NCBI RefSeq assembly: GCF_003023845.1
Contig: NZ_PYFT01000001.1
Span: 3,968,001 to 4,032,000, forward strand
Reading direction: 5' to 3'
Source: Adhaeribacter arboris
Lineage (GTDB): Bacteria > Bacteroidota > Bacteroidia > Cytophagales > Hymenobacteraceae
DNA: 64,000 nucleotides
A program made the translations under genes and the position numbers. The notes under the pieces were generated by a model that was not told where the DNA came from, searched no databases, and saw only the letters and a list, made by a program, of their open reading frames with translations. Positions 35,914 through 44,173 of this stretch are shown piece after piece. Within the stretch, counting starts at the first letter, position 1. Each line of letters begins with the position of its first letter.

Positions 35914-36411
35914 TTACTTGCGACCCGCAACAGGAGTGTCTTCTTTCAAGTCGATATTATGATAAGCTACTATCTTCCAGACGCCCGATTCTTTTTGAAA
36001 AACTTGTAGTAGTTGCGTAAAGATACGCCCTTGTGAATCTAGGTATACTCCTTTGGGTGCATTCTCTGGGGAGAATCCGGAGAGCCAGGTAAGCGATTCC
36101 ACAATGGCTACATCCGGCTTCAGAAACCGGAAAGATATTACTTCCTGCTGCAATACTGTTGTCGAAAATAACCCTTCGAACAGGTCCGCATGGCGGTCAA
36201 AAAATTGTTTGTGCCCGGTAAAAAACATCCCCCGGATATTGGTAAAGGTGCCCTGTTCGGAGAAATTTTTGGCATAAGTAAGTGCATCTTTGCTATTCCA
36301 GGAACTTACTTCTTCCTGTAGAATGGCGCGGATGGCCAGCGAATCTGCCGTATGTTGCGCTTTTAAGGTGGTGGCTAAGAGCAGAAATATACAAATCGAT
36401 GCAGTCGTCAT
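35914..36411 (-). CDS. Secreted SnoaL/DUF4440-like protein
   Basis: 165 residues: signal peptide (ICIFLLLATTLKAQ) then an NTF2-like domain with DSLAIRAILQEEVSSWNSKD, YAKNFSEQGTFTNIRGMFFTG and VFQKESGVWKIVAYHNIDL, resembling SgcJ/EcaC-type proteins. Its ATG overlaps the TAA of the upstream hydrolase by one base (TAATG), so the two are translationally coupled. The pairing of a secreted hydrolase and a secreted NTF2-like protein suggests they act on one small molecule outside the cytoplasm. Confidence 0.82.
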   Translation of the reverse strand: MTTASICIFLLLATTLKAQHTADSLAIRAILQEEVSSWNSKDALTYAKNFSEQGTFTNIRGMFFTGHKQFFDRHADLFEGLFSTTVLQQEVISFRFLKPDVAIVESLTWLSGFSPENAPKGVYLDSQGRIFTQLLQVFQKESGVWKIVAYHNIDLKEDTPVAGRK

Positions 36412-37250
36412 TAGTAGTTTATGTTAAAGCTGTTGATCAAATCAGTCAGAACTTCCGGCTGAGAAAAGAAAGGCGAATGACTGGTTTTCATGGTAACTGT
36501 TTTCTTCACGGACACATTAGTAGCCATTTGGGACATGTTACCATTCCGGGCTTCCGAACAAATGAGGTAATACTTAGGAATAGCGCCGTAAACAGCATCG
36601 CTGACCTGGACCGGCGTGGCGAACGGAGCCACGGGTTGCTTACTTAAATTTGCTTTCGCGAACGCAATATCTATAGCGGAACAGTCGTGATAAAGAAAGT
36701 GGGCCACTTTAGCGGTATCTAAAGTAAAGGTAGCGCCAGTTGGGTCAAAGATAAAACTATCGGCAAAGGTAGGTTCTCCGGTACCGGAAGGTGGCAAAAA
36801 TTTGGCGGCCAGCGAAAAAACCGATTCTCCATTTTTAGGCAGGAAAGCATCCAGAAAAATTAATTTTTCCACCTTGCTGGTTCCCAACTGCTCCGCCGCC
36901 TGGGCAATAGTAACGCCGCCCGCCGAATGGCCGACCAGAATAATAGGTCCGGGTTGGGCCTGGGCGACATCCACCACTTTGCGCACATAATCAGCCAGCG
37001 TAACTTTTTCCGGAGGCGCTTTGTCATTACCATGACTGGGCAGGTCAATTGCCAGAACCCGATGGCCCTGGGCTTGTAAAAGGGGAGCTACTTTCTTCCA
37101 GGCCCACGCCCCATGGTTAGCCCCATGCACCAACAAGTAAGTTTTGGGTGAGTTGGTTTTTGTGTTTTCCAGATCATCTTTACAAGCGATCAATAATAAA
37201 AGAGGCAATAGTACCCCGGTTGCCCAAACGGGCAGAAACTTTGTTTTCAT
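36411..37250 (-). CDS. Alpha/beta hydrolase lipoprotein
   Basis: 279 residues. Lipoprotein signal MKTKFLPVWATGVLLPLLLL with lipobox Cys23 (LLIACKDD), followed by an esterase-type alpha/beta hydrolase: YLLVHGANHGAWAWKKV (oxyanion HG), nucleophile elbow VGHSAGG at about 112-118, LIFLDAFLPKNGES, acid and the final His in MKTSHSPFFSQPE. It resembles the 37507 gene (same YLLVHGA, DAFLPRNGES, SSHSPFFS) and differs mainly by the added signal peptide, which matches the astacin gene at 29017. Coupled to the downstream NTF2-like gene. Confidence 0.88.
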   Translation of the reverse strand: MKTKFLPVWATGVLLPLLLLIACKDDLENTKTNSPKTYLLVHGANHGAWAWKKVAPLLQAQGHRVLAIDLPSHGNDKAPPEKVTLADYVRKVVDVAQAQPGPIILVGHSAGGVTIAQAAEQLGTSKVEKLIFLDAFLPKNGESVFSLAAKFLPPSGTGEPTFADSFIFDPTGATFTLDTAKVAHFLYHDCSAIDIAFAKANLSKQPVAPFATPVQVSDAVYGAIPKYYLICSEARNGNMSQMATNVSVKKTVTMKTSHSPFFSQPEVLTDLINSFNINY

Positions 37251-37506
37251 AATATTTGGATTTGGATAATTGATTAAATATGCTCTGAAATGAGAATGGA
37301 TAGGGATTAGACAGGCTCCCGAAGTTGATTGGACTTACAAAAATATGCTCATGCTTCGCTTTAAGTAAATAGCACAAAAAAAAACGAATGAATATAGCAG
37401 ATAGCCTGTCCGGAAACCCGGCGCCAGGAAGAAGCTAAGCTATAAGGGCAACTTTCCTTATTTATATTAATAAATTGATTGCTGTAACACCTTTGCGACT
37501 GATAAC

Positions 37507-38292
37507 TTAAACAGAAAAGATAGGAATGGATAAGCTTATCTCGTCTATTATCTCCGCCAGTTTCTCGGGCATGGAGAAAAAAGGTGAATGGCTACTGTGT
37601 AGGGTATACACTTTTTCACAGGGCACGTGGGTTGACAGGAAGGTCTTATCCATATCCTGGCTTTCGGTGCAAAGAATAAAGTATTTGGGGATTACTCCGT
37701 AAACTTCTTCCGTCAATTGAACGGGTGTTGCCAACGGTGCAATGGGTTCTTTGGAAAGCCGGGTTAAGGCAAACTTTTTATCCGCTTCGGAGCAATCGTG
37801 ATAGAAAATCTGCGCCGCTAATTCCGGATTTACCCAATTGGTTTGGTGATCTTCCGCCGTAATCAGGTTTTCGACAAGGTTGGGTTTTCTTGAATTTGGT
37901 GACAGCTGTTTTAGCGTCGCCTCTACCAACGCGAACAGCGATTCCCCGTTGCGGGGCAGGAAGGCATCCAGATAGATTAAAGCCGAAACTTTTTTGCTAC
38001 CTAGTTTTTCTGCTGCTTGTGAAATGACCATACCCGCCATGGAATGTCCCACCAATAGCACCTCCCCTTCCTGCTCATTGGCCGTTTTCATTACGGCATT
38101 GACGTAATCCTTTAAACTGACCTCCGAGGTACGTTCGATATCCTGGCCATGTCCCGGTAGCTCAATGGCGATGGCAGTATGCCCTTTGGCTTGTACCAAC
38201 GGAATTACTTTATCCCAGCACCAGGCACCGTGCCAGGCGCCGTGCACGAACAGGTACGTTTTACCCGCGGGAGAAATTGCATTATTTGTCAT
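37507..38292 (-). CDS. Cytoplasmic alpha/beta hydrolase
   Basis: 261 residues without a signal peptide. YLFVHGAWHGAWCWDKVIPL, nucleophile elbow VGHSMAGM, LIYLDAFLPRNGESLF, and catalytic His in LHSSHSPFFSMPE. Typical of the esterase/pimeloyl-type hydrolases close to MenH/salicylate-binding-protein-like sequences; substrate unknown. Paralogue of the lipoprotein hydrolase 257 bases downstream. The AraC gene at 38423 lies directly upstream on the same strand and could regulate both. Confidence 0.88.
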   Translation of the reverse strand: MTNNAISPAGKTYLFVHGAWHGAWCWDKVIPLVQAKGHTAIAIELPGHGQDIERTSEVSLKDYVNAVMKTANEQEGEVLLVGHSMAGMVISQAAEKLGSKKVSALIYLDAFLPRNGESLFALVEATLKQLSPNSRKPNLVENLITAEDHQTNWVNPELAAQIFYHDCSEADKKFALTRLSKEPIAPLATPVQLTEEVYGVIPKYFILCTESQDMDKTFLSTHVPCEKVYTLHSSHSPFFSMPEKLAEIIDEISLSIPIFSV

Positions 38293-38422
38293 GGTTACTA
38301 AAAATTAATGGTAGAAAACAGATTGACTTCTAAATCAAATATTTGATGAAGCAAAATTGCGGGTTATCTACCAATAACTGGTGGTAAAAAAAGGACAACT
38401 AAGTGGTAAAAAAAGGACATTG

Positions 38423-39295
38423 TTAAACCATGGAAACCGAAGCTTCCGCGCGGCTTTTATATAGCTCGGCGGTAAGGCCTAACCGACTCTCCGGGGAGTT
38501 GCTTTCCAGGAAGTGATAGTCGTTGGGGGTTTGTTTTGTAAATTCTTTGTAATCCTTAACCAGGTGTTGGTAGTCGAAGTAGCCGCATTCCAACGCAATG
38601 CGCAACCAATCCCGGTGAGGGTAAGCGTTTTTTATATGGATGGCCTTGGTAAAGCGGATGATTCTCAAGTAGGTTTTCGGATTTACCCCGGTTCTTTCGT
38701 AGAACTTTCTGGTAAACTGTTTTGTAGATAAGCAAGCCTCCCCGGCAAGCCAGTCCAGCGAAGCTTTCCCCCCGGCCTGGATCATCAACCGGGTTACAGT
38801 GTCCAGCCGGTGCGCCTCTTTCCGGGCATTGCTTATTAAGGAATTTACAAACTGGTCCCCAATGGATACCATTTGGTGGTAGCTGCCGGCATTTTGCAAC
38901 TGCTCCAAAATTAGCCGAATTTTTTTGGAAAAGATAAGCTCCGCATCCAAGTACTGATTGGTTAACTCGAAAGCTGAAATACCCGTTAGCTGAAACAAGG
39001 CCGTGGGCTGAAAAGCAATGTTGAAGGTTATAAAATCTTTACCCAGCAAATACCGGTTAAGAACCGAAGTTTGCTGGCCGGTCAGAACTACCGGAAATTT
39101 GTAGTCTGTTTTTGGGCCCTTACCTAATTGAACAAGCTCCCGTTCCCGAAGAAAAAAATGAAGACATACTTCCGGCCGGGGCGCATACGCTTTAAACACC
39201 GGTTCGGGCGCCTGCACAAAGTTAAAGTGAACAATCCGGTAACACTGCACAAATTCCGTCAGCGATGGATGAGGGGCTAAATCTTGTAAAATCAT
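38423..39295 (-). CDS. AraC-family transcriptional regulator (DUF6597-type N-terminus)
   Basis: About 290 residues from the Met at 39295 (MILQDLAPHPSLTEFVQCYR), better than the frame start at 39349, which adds an implausible 18 residues. The N-terminal half is the DUF6597-like sensory part (YAPRPEVCLHFFLRERELV, SAFELTNQYLDAELIFSKK). The C-terminal AraC HTH has WLAGEACLSTKQFTRKFYER, FTKAIHIKNAYPHRDWLRIA and ALECGYFDYQHLVKDYKEFT. Likely regulates the adjacent hydrolase genes. Upstream lies element B. Confidence 0.88.
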   Translation of the reverse strand: MILQDLAPHPSLTEFVQCYRIVHFNFVQAPEPVFKAYAPRPEVCLHFFLRERELVQLGKGPKTDYKFPVVLTGQQTSVLNRYLLGKDFITFNIAFQPTALFQLTGISAFELTNQYLDAELIFSKKIRLILEQLQNAGSYHQMVSIGDQFVNSLISNARKEAHRLDTVTRLMIQAGGKASLDWLAGEACLSTKQFTRKFYERTGVNPKTYLRIIRFTKAIHIKNAYPHRDWLRIALECGYFDYQHLVKDYKEFTKQTPNDYHFLESNSPESRLGLTAELYKSRAEASVSMV

Positions 39296-39823
39296 CCCGA
39301 ATAAAGTAAGTATGAAGGAGAAACGTAGATCTCTAAAATCAATTTTCAAACTTGCCCTGAAAGGCCTGACCGTTTATTTAATTTATCCAGGCGGCCCCAA
39401 TAGGCATCAGACTAAATTAATTTATTATATTCCTTTAACCAAATCTATGGCGGTGAGCAAAATTTAGGTATTTCTTAGCATTTTTAAATTAAGCAGGATG
39501 TTCCTAACTATTTTTCGTTTGCTGTATTCCAATCTTTTGCTCTGGAATATTTAGTTAACATTAGAAAATCTGCGACAAGGCCCATTCTTAATTATTATCC
39601 TGCAAAGAGCAGAAATTTAAAATTTAACGACAATCCCCAAAATAGGGGATTTTGGCAGCAAAAAGATGCGGCTTGTACAATCGGGTAAGTTACTTCTCTC
39701 TAAGGGTGGGAATTGTTCCTTCGAAAACCTAATGAGCTACTCCAGTAGGCAGCCCCCGGGCAGTTGCGCCGTAAGACAAAAGTGTTTTATATTTTAGGAG
39801 TATACCGGTAGTAACTTCATCCA
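39296..39823. other. Long non-coding gap upstream of the AraC gene
   Basis: No coding sequence was found. It holds element B (39612-39735) and otherwise AT-rich DNA. It separates the AraC gene from the acyltransferase gene. Confidence 0.5.
39612..39735. repeat. Intergenic element B with a CCCC/GGGG palindrome
   Basis: ATCCCC (39633-39638) and GGGGAT (39645-39650) are inverted around 6 bases. The flanks match element A (shared ATTTAAC, CAAT.CCCAAAA, TTTT..CAGCAAAAAG or TAAGAAAAAG, TGTA.AATC, GTAA.TTAC-like runs). It lies about 320 bases upstream of the AraC start. Confidence 0.4.
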
Positions 39824-40876
39824 TTACTTCCTCTTCAAGCCAAACAGCGGCCGCAAAAGGTTTACTCTCCGGATAAGGAACTCATAGAGAGTAAAGCAGC
39901 CTACGGCGGTAAAAAGTAAAACTAAAGTAAATTGCAGCGGTGCATTTACCTGCACCGGAAAAAAGAGCAAAGAGCCTAAGTACAGAAATACCATGTGAAT
40001 AATGTAAACCGGGTAAGCCGCCTGGCTTAAATAGCGGAGCGCTTTACTCGGTCGATTTAGGTATTTGTAGCTAAATGCCAGCACCGCCACAATCCAAAAT
40101 ACCGATTCTATGGCCAGCAAATAATTGAGGGCAAACCGTTGAAAGTAAATTATCCGGATAGTAAATAGCAGGGCTGCTATACAAACAAACAACCAGCGTC
40201 CTTTTAAAAGCATTTCCCAGAAAGCCGGGCCGCTCCACACAAAACAAAACCCAAAGAAAAAGGCCAGCAATCCCAAAAAGAATCCGTGCCAGGTCATGGC
40301 ATACAAGGTGTAAGCACCGGGATTAACCAGAATGGCTTCGGCCGCAAAGGCCACTAATAAGACGATTAAACCTAAGGGGCTACTTATAACCTTTTTTACG
40401 CCAGCGGTTAGCCTCGCAGTTTGGTTATTTTTAAGATAAAAGAAAAAAGGCAACAGCGCTACCACGTAAATAAAAATATTACCTAAAAACCATAAGTGAC
40501 CCGGATTAGGCAAATAAGTTTGTTGCATGTGATAGTTATGCTGCCAAAGTAATAAATGCAGCGGCACGATGCAGAAGTATCCGAACAGGAAAGGCAGTAA
40601 GATCCGGCTGGCGCGTTCCCACAAGAGTTGTTTCCAGGTCCGGTTTTGAATGGCAAAGTAAACGCCCATGCCAGACACAAAAAATAACAGCGGGATGCGC
40701 CAGATATTCAACATCGACATGGGAATCCATAAAGACTCCCACGTTTTTTCGGTGGTAATAAATCCAATCAGCATGCCCCAGGACTGGAAACCTATTGCTA
40801 CATGGTAAATTAAAAGTAAGCCAATGGCAATGACTCTGACCCAATCAATATCGTATCTTCTGGGGTTAATTTCCAT
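39824..40876 (-). CDS. Acyltransferase 3 family membrane protein
   Basis: 350 residues with about ten helices. The start RRYDIDWVRVIAIGLLLIYH with the conserved H, then WRIPLLFFVSGMGVYFA, RASRILLPFLFGYFCIVPLH and GHLWFLGNIFIYVVALL are typical of Acyl_transf_3/OpgC-like proteins that move acyl groups onto sugars or lipids at the membrane. The acceptor is unknown. The ankyrin lipoprotein gene lies 26 bases upstream on the same strand, so the pair is probably an operon. Confidence 0.9.
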   Translation of the reverse strand: MEINPRRYDIDWVRVIAIGLLLIYHVAIGFQSWGMLIGFITTEKTWESLWIPMSMLNIWRIPLLFFVSGMGVYFAIQNRTWKQLLWERASRILLPFLFGYFCIVPLHLLLWQHNYHMQQTYLPNPGHLWFLGNIFIYVVALLPFFFYLKNNQTARLTAGVKKVISSPLGLIVLLVAFAAEAILVNPGAYTLYAMTWHGFFLGLLAFFFGFCFVWSGPAFWEMLLKGRWLFVCIAALLFTIRIIYFQRFALNYLLAIESVFWIVAVLAFSYKYLNRPSKALRYLSQAAYPVYIIHMVFLYLGSLLFFPVQVNAPLQFTLVLLFTAVGCFTLYEFLIRRVNLLRPLFGLKRK

Positions 40877-40902
40877 TTTTGTGGCCGGTTTAAGTAGATT
40901 AA

Positions 40903-41499
40903 TTATTTTAACAGAGCCGCAATTTGGGGTCGCGTTTTTTCCAGGTAAGCGTAATCCAGTTTTAAGCCCATGGGGCCGAGTGCCTTGCCCAACATATCGT
41001 AAGCCGGTTTGGCTTCAGTAAACGGCGAGTTTACCGATTCGTAGGCCGTGACGCCGTAACCGTTCTTTATGGTTTTATCAGCCCCTTTATCCAGCAACAT
41101 TTTTACCATCTGCGGCCGACAAAAAAAAGCGGCGGTGTGCAGGGCCGTAGAGCCTTCTTTGTTTTTAAAATTTACATCCGCTCCGGCTTCCAGCAATAAC
41201 TTAGCTTCGGCGGGCTTGTCAAAAATAGTAGCGGTTATTAAGGGGCTGGACCCGCCGAAAGGATCTTTCTCGTTTACATCCGTGCCCGCCTGAATGTGCT
41301 GCTGCAAAGCCGCCAGGTTTCCCGTGAGTACAGCGGTATGAATATCTATTTGGGGCGGCTTTATATTACGGGAAGTGGCCATGGTTGCCTTTTCCGGATT
41401 AGAGGCGGGAGCGTTGTTGCAGGAAACGCCTTTAAAAAGAACTATTAATAATAGAAATGGGGTAGCTACCCGAAGCAAATTTACTGGTTGCGTTTTCAT
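40903..41499 (-). CDS. Ankyrin-repeat lipoprotein
   Basis: 198 residues: lipoprotein signal (FKGVSCNN, Cys27), then three or four ankyrin repeats from about 50 to 155 (DIHTAVLTGNLAALQQHIQA, KPAEAKLLLEAGADVNFKN, STALHTAAFFCRPQMVKMLL, DKGADKTIKNGYGVTAYE). Periplasmic or outer-membrane, protein-binding role. First gene of a minus-strand pair with the acyltransferase; divergent from the AraC/TPR regulator gene at 41787. Confidence 0.88.
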   Translation of the reverse strand: MKTQPVNLLRVATPFLLLIVLFKGVSCNNAPASNPEKATMATSRNIKPPQIDIHTAVLTGNLAALQQHIQAGTDVNEKDPFGGSSPLITATIFDKPAEAKLLLEAGADVNFKNKEGSTALHTAAFFCRPQMVKMLLDKGADKTIKNGYGVTAYESVNSPFTEAKPAYDMLGKALGPMGLKLDYAYLEKTRPQIAALLK

Positions 41500-41608
41500 G
41501 ATTGAAGGGTTAAAATTTTCGACATATTCGATAGTCCAAAGGTCCGCTGAGCGGGAGGGCCGGACTAAATACCTATGCGGAAAAAACCATCAAGTTTGCG
41601 GGAAGCAA

Positions 41609-41642
41609 TATAAATTATGATGAATTTGTATAAATTATGATG
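41609..41642. promoter_or_regulatory. 14-bp direct repeat with 20-bp spacing, candidate operator
   Basis: TATAAATTATGATG occurs at 41609-41622 and again at 41629-41642, exactly 20 bases apart (about two helical turns on the same DNA face). It sits in the divergent gap between the ankyrin lipoprotein gene and the AraC/TPR gene, the usual layout for an AraC-type dimer site, so autoregulation is plausible. Confidence 0.5.
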
Positions 41643-41786
41643 CAAATGGGTGATTTTAAGAATAAATTAGGCTGGAAAAAATATAGCCCGACTCAGAAAG
41701 GATAAATCTGAAAACCATTATTTTCGACTTTGTTTACAGTCTTACTTTGTAAGTCAGAAACCAATTAGCGCCCACTTTTAAAAGTC

Positions 41787-43862
41787 ATGCCGGATTCCAG
41801 TATTATCGATAACGATTTCATAAGCCAGATTACCGCCGTGGTGGAAAAAAACCTCGCGAACGAGCAGTTTGGCGTGTCGGAGCTGGCCGACGAAATGAAC
41901 ATGAGCCGGTCGAACTTGCTGCGCAAAATAAAAAAGCTCACCCATTTATCGGTAAGTCAGCTAATCCGGGAGGTGCGTTTGCGGCGCGGCATGGATCTTT
42001 TGCGGCAAACTTCTTTAAACGTGTCGGAGGTAGCGCACCAGGTAGGTTTTAGCAGTACGTCGTATTTTATTAAATGCTTCCGGGAGCACTATGGTTACCC
42101 ACCCGGCGAAGTAGGCAAAAGAGCCGAAGAAAAAATAGCGGAAGAAATTACCGGCGAGCCAGTTTTGTTGGTACCGCCAAAGCCCAAAGCAAAATACCCT
42201 TGGCTGGTTTTGGGCGGGTTGGTGATAGTTGCAGCGCTCGGATTCGGGTATTTTTTAAAATTTCAAGCTACTTCAGCGGTGCCGCTGGAGAAATCCATTG
42301 TGGTGTTACCTTTTAAAAACGACAGCAGCGATTCCACGAACGTTTATTTGATCAACGGCTTAATGGAATCTACTTTAAACAACCTGCAAAAAATAAAAGA
42401 TTTAAAGGTAATCAGCCGCACTTCCGCCGAAAAGTACCGCCGCACCACCAAGTCTATTCCGGAAATGGCGCAAGAACTACACGCCAACTATTTTGTAGAG
42501 GGCAGCGGCCAGAAAATCGGCAACCAGATCTTACTCAATATTCAGTTAATTGATGCCACCACCGATAAACACTTATGGGCGAAACAATACAAAAGAGAAA
42601 CCCGGGATATTTTTGCCTTGCAGCAAGAAATTGCCCGCAATATAGCCCAGGAAATTCAGGCCATTATTACGCCGGAAGAAGAAAAAAGAATTAATAAAAA
42701 CCCGACGAACAATCTGGTAGCGTACGATTTATTTTTAAAAGGCCAGCATCTTTTTCGCCAGGGGAGGCGCGAAAACCAGGAAAAAGCCATTCCTTTTTTC
42801 AAAAAAGCATTAGAAGAGGATCCCACCTTTGCCCTGGCCTACGCTGAGTTAGCTATGGTGTATTATTACCTCGATTTGCACCAAACCGATAAAAAATATC
42901 CGCTGGAAGTAAACCGCCATGCCGATAAAGCTTTGCTGTACGATGCCAAATTGCCGGAAAGTTTAGTAGCCAAAGCCATGTATTACATGTTGCAAAAAGA
43001 ATACAAATCGGCCGCTACTTACCTGGAAAAAGCGCTGGAATACCATCCCAATTCGGCTTTGGTTATTCATTTTCTGGCGGATTTATACAACCTGTATCTC
43101 CCGAATGCTCCCAAATACCTGGAATATGCCCTAAAAGGGTTGCAACTGGAAATGGCCGCCCATGATTCCGTTACCACCAGTTACACGTATCTGCACCTGA
43201 GCAATGCCTTTATTCAGACCGGGTTTGTGGACGAAGCCCTCCGGTATATAAATAAATCCTTGCAATACAATCCGCAAAATCCTTTTTCGGGCTACCTGAA
43301 AGTTTATATTTTATACGCCAAAACCCATAACCTGCCGCAAACCAGGCAATTAATGCTGCAGGAACTAAACAAAGACACTACCCGCTTTGACATTATGCTG
43401 CAAATGGGGCAAATCTGTTACCAAATGCGGGACTATAAAAGTGCTTACCACTATTACAAAAGATTTATTCAGATCCGGGAGCAGCAGCAGTTGGAGGTGT
43501 ATCGAAACGAAGATATCCATATTGGCATGACGCTGGCCAAAATGGGCTACCCAAAAGAAGCCGAAAAATTGGTCTCTAGTTTTAAAAAATTTGCCGATCA
43601 GGATCAATCGATTTACCATCATTTGTACCAGTCCATCTATTACGCTTACCGGAAAAATACCAGTCAGGCCATTGCGCATTTAGAGTTATTTTCCCGGGAA
43701 AACAACTACCAGTATTGGGTGCTTTTAATGGACAAAGACCCGGTAGCCGAACCGTTTAAAGATTTACCGGAATATAAAAAAGTAGTACAAACAATTACCA
43801 CCAAGTTCTGGCAAACGCACCAAAAAATTAAAAAAAACCTGGAAGCGCAGAAATTGCTGTAA
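41787..43862 (+). CDS. Transmembrane AraC-HTH regulator with TolB-like and TPR periplasmic region
   Basis: 691 residues. N-terminal AraC HTH (about 10-105: FGVSELADEMNMSRSNLLRK, LNVSEVAHQVGFSSTSYFIK), a linker, one membrane helix (about 138-157, PWLVLGGLVIVAALGFGYFL), then a TolB/FlgO-like segment as next to adenylate-cyclase-type regulators (about 168-295: KSIVVLPFKNDSSD, AQELHANYFVEGSGQKIGNQ, KHLWAKQYKRETRDIFALQQ) and TPR repeats to the end (for example KAIPFFKKALEEDPTFALAY, SAATYLEKALEYHPNSALVI). The HTH is cytoplasmic and the TPR part outside the inner membrane. It should sense an envelope signal and act directly on DNA. Confidence 0.9.
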   Translation: MPDSSIIDNDFISQITAVVEKNLANEQFGVSELADEMNMSRSNLLRKIKKLTHLSVSQLIREVRLRRGMDLLRQTSLNVSEVAHQVGFSSTSYFIKCFREHYGYPPGEVGKRAEEKIAEEITGEPVLLVPPKPKAKYPWLVLGGLVIVAALGFGYFLKFQATSAVPLEKSIVVLPFKNDSSDSTNVYLINGLMESTLNNLQKIKDLKVISRTSAEKYRRTTKSIPEMAQELHANYFVEGSGQKIGNQILLNIQLIDATTDKHLWAKQYKRETRDIFALQQEIARNIAQEIQAIITPEEEKRINKNPTNNLVAYDLFLKGQHLFRQGRRENQEKAIPFFKKALEEDPTFALAYAELAMVYYYLDLHQTDKKYPLEVNRHADKALLYDAKLPESLVAKAMYYMLQKEYKSAATYLEKALEYHPNSALVIHFLADLYNLYLPNAPKYLEYALKGLQLEMAAHDSVTTSYTYLHLSNAFIQTGFVDEALRYINKSLQYNPQNPFSGYLKVYILYAKTHNLPQTRQLMLQELNKDTTRFDIMLQMGQICYQMRDYKSAYHYYKRFIQIREQQQLEVYRNEDIHIGMTLAKMGYPKEAEKLVSSFKKFADQDQSIYHHLYQSIYYAYRKNTSQAIAHLELFSRENNYQYWVLLMDKDPVAEPFKDLPEYKKVVQTITTKFWQTHQKIKKNLEAQKLL

Positions 43863-44173
43863 CTAACCACCCCAGCCCACTAGGAACGTCTTTGGTCGGG
43901 TTTGTAAAATCAAGATTTTTAAAAAAAATAGGCCATGCTGGTTTAAGTAAAACGTGTTCTAAAAGCGAACGAAACCTGTATCAAAACCGGACATTTTTTT
44001 GCCTTAACCTTCCAGAATTACGACGCAAGTAGCTGATTTATAAATTTGTAGCAGTCTGGCATTTTTATTCCTTGTATTGGGGCAGGTAGGGTTAAACCGG
44101 GGGCACCAATTAACCGGGTGGCTCCCGGTCTTCTACCGCTAGGTTCCCTGTTTCTACTTTTAGTACTGCGGCC
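43863..44173 (+). promoter_or_regulatory. Gap before the permease array with GTTC-N7-GAAC dyad
   Basis: No gene. Around 43956-43970 is GTTC-N7-GAAC, followed by AAACCTGTATCAAAACCGG and a T-rich run, a plausible regulatory region for the first permease gene. Nothing else stands out in these 311 bases. Confidence 0.3.
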
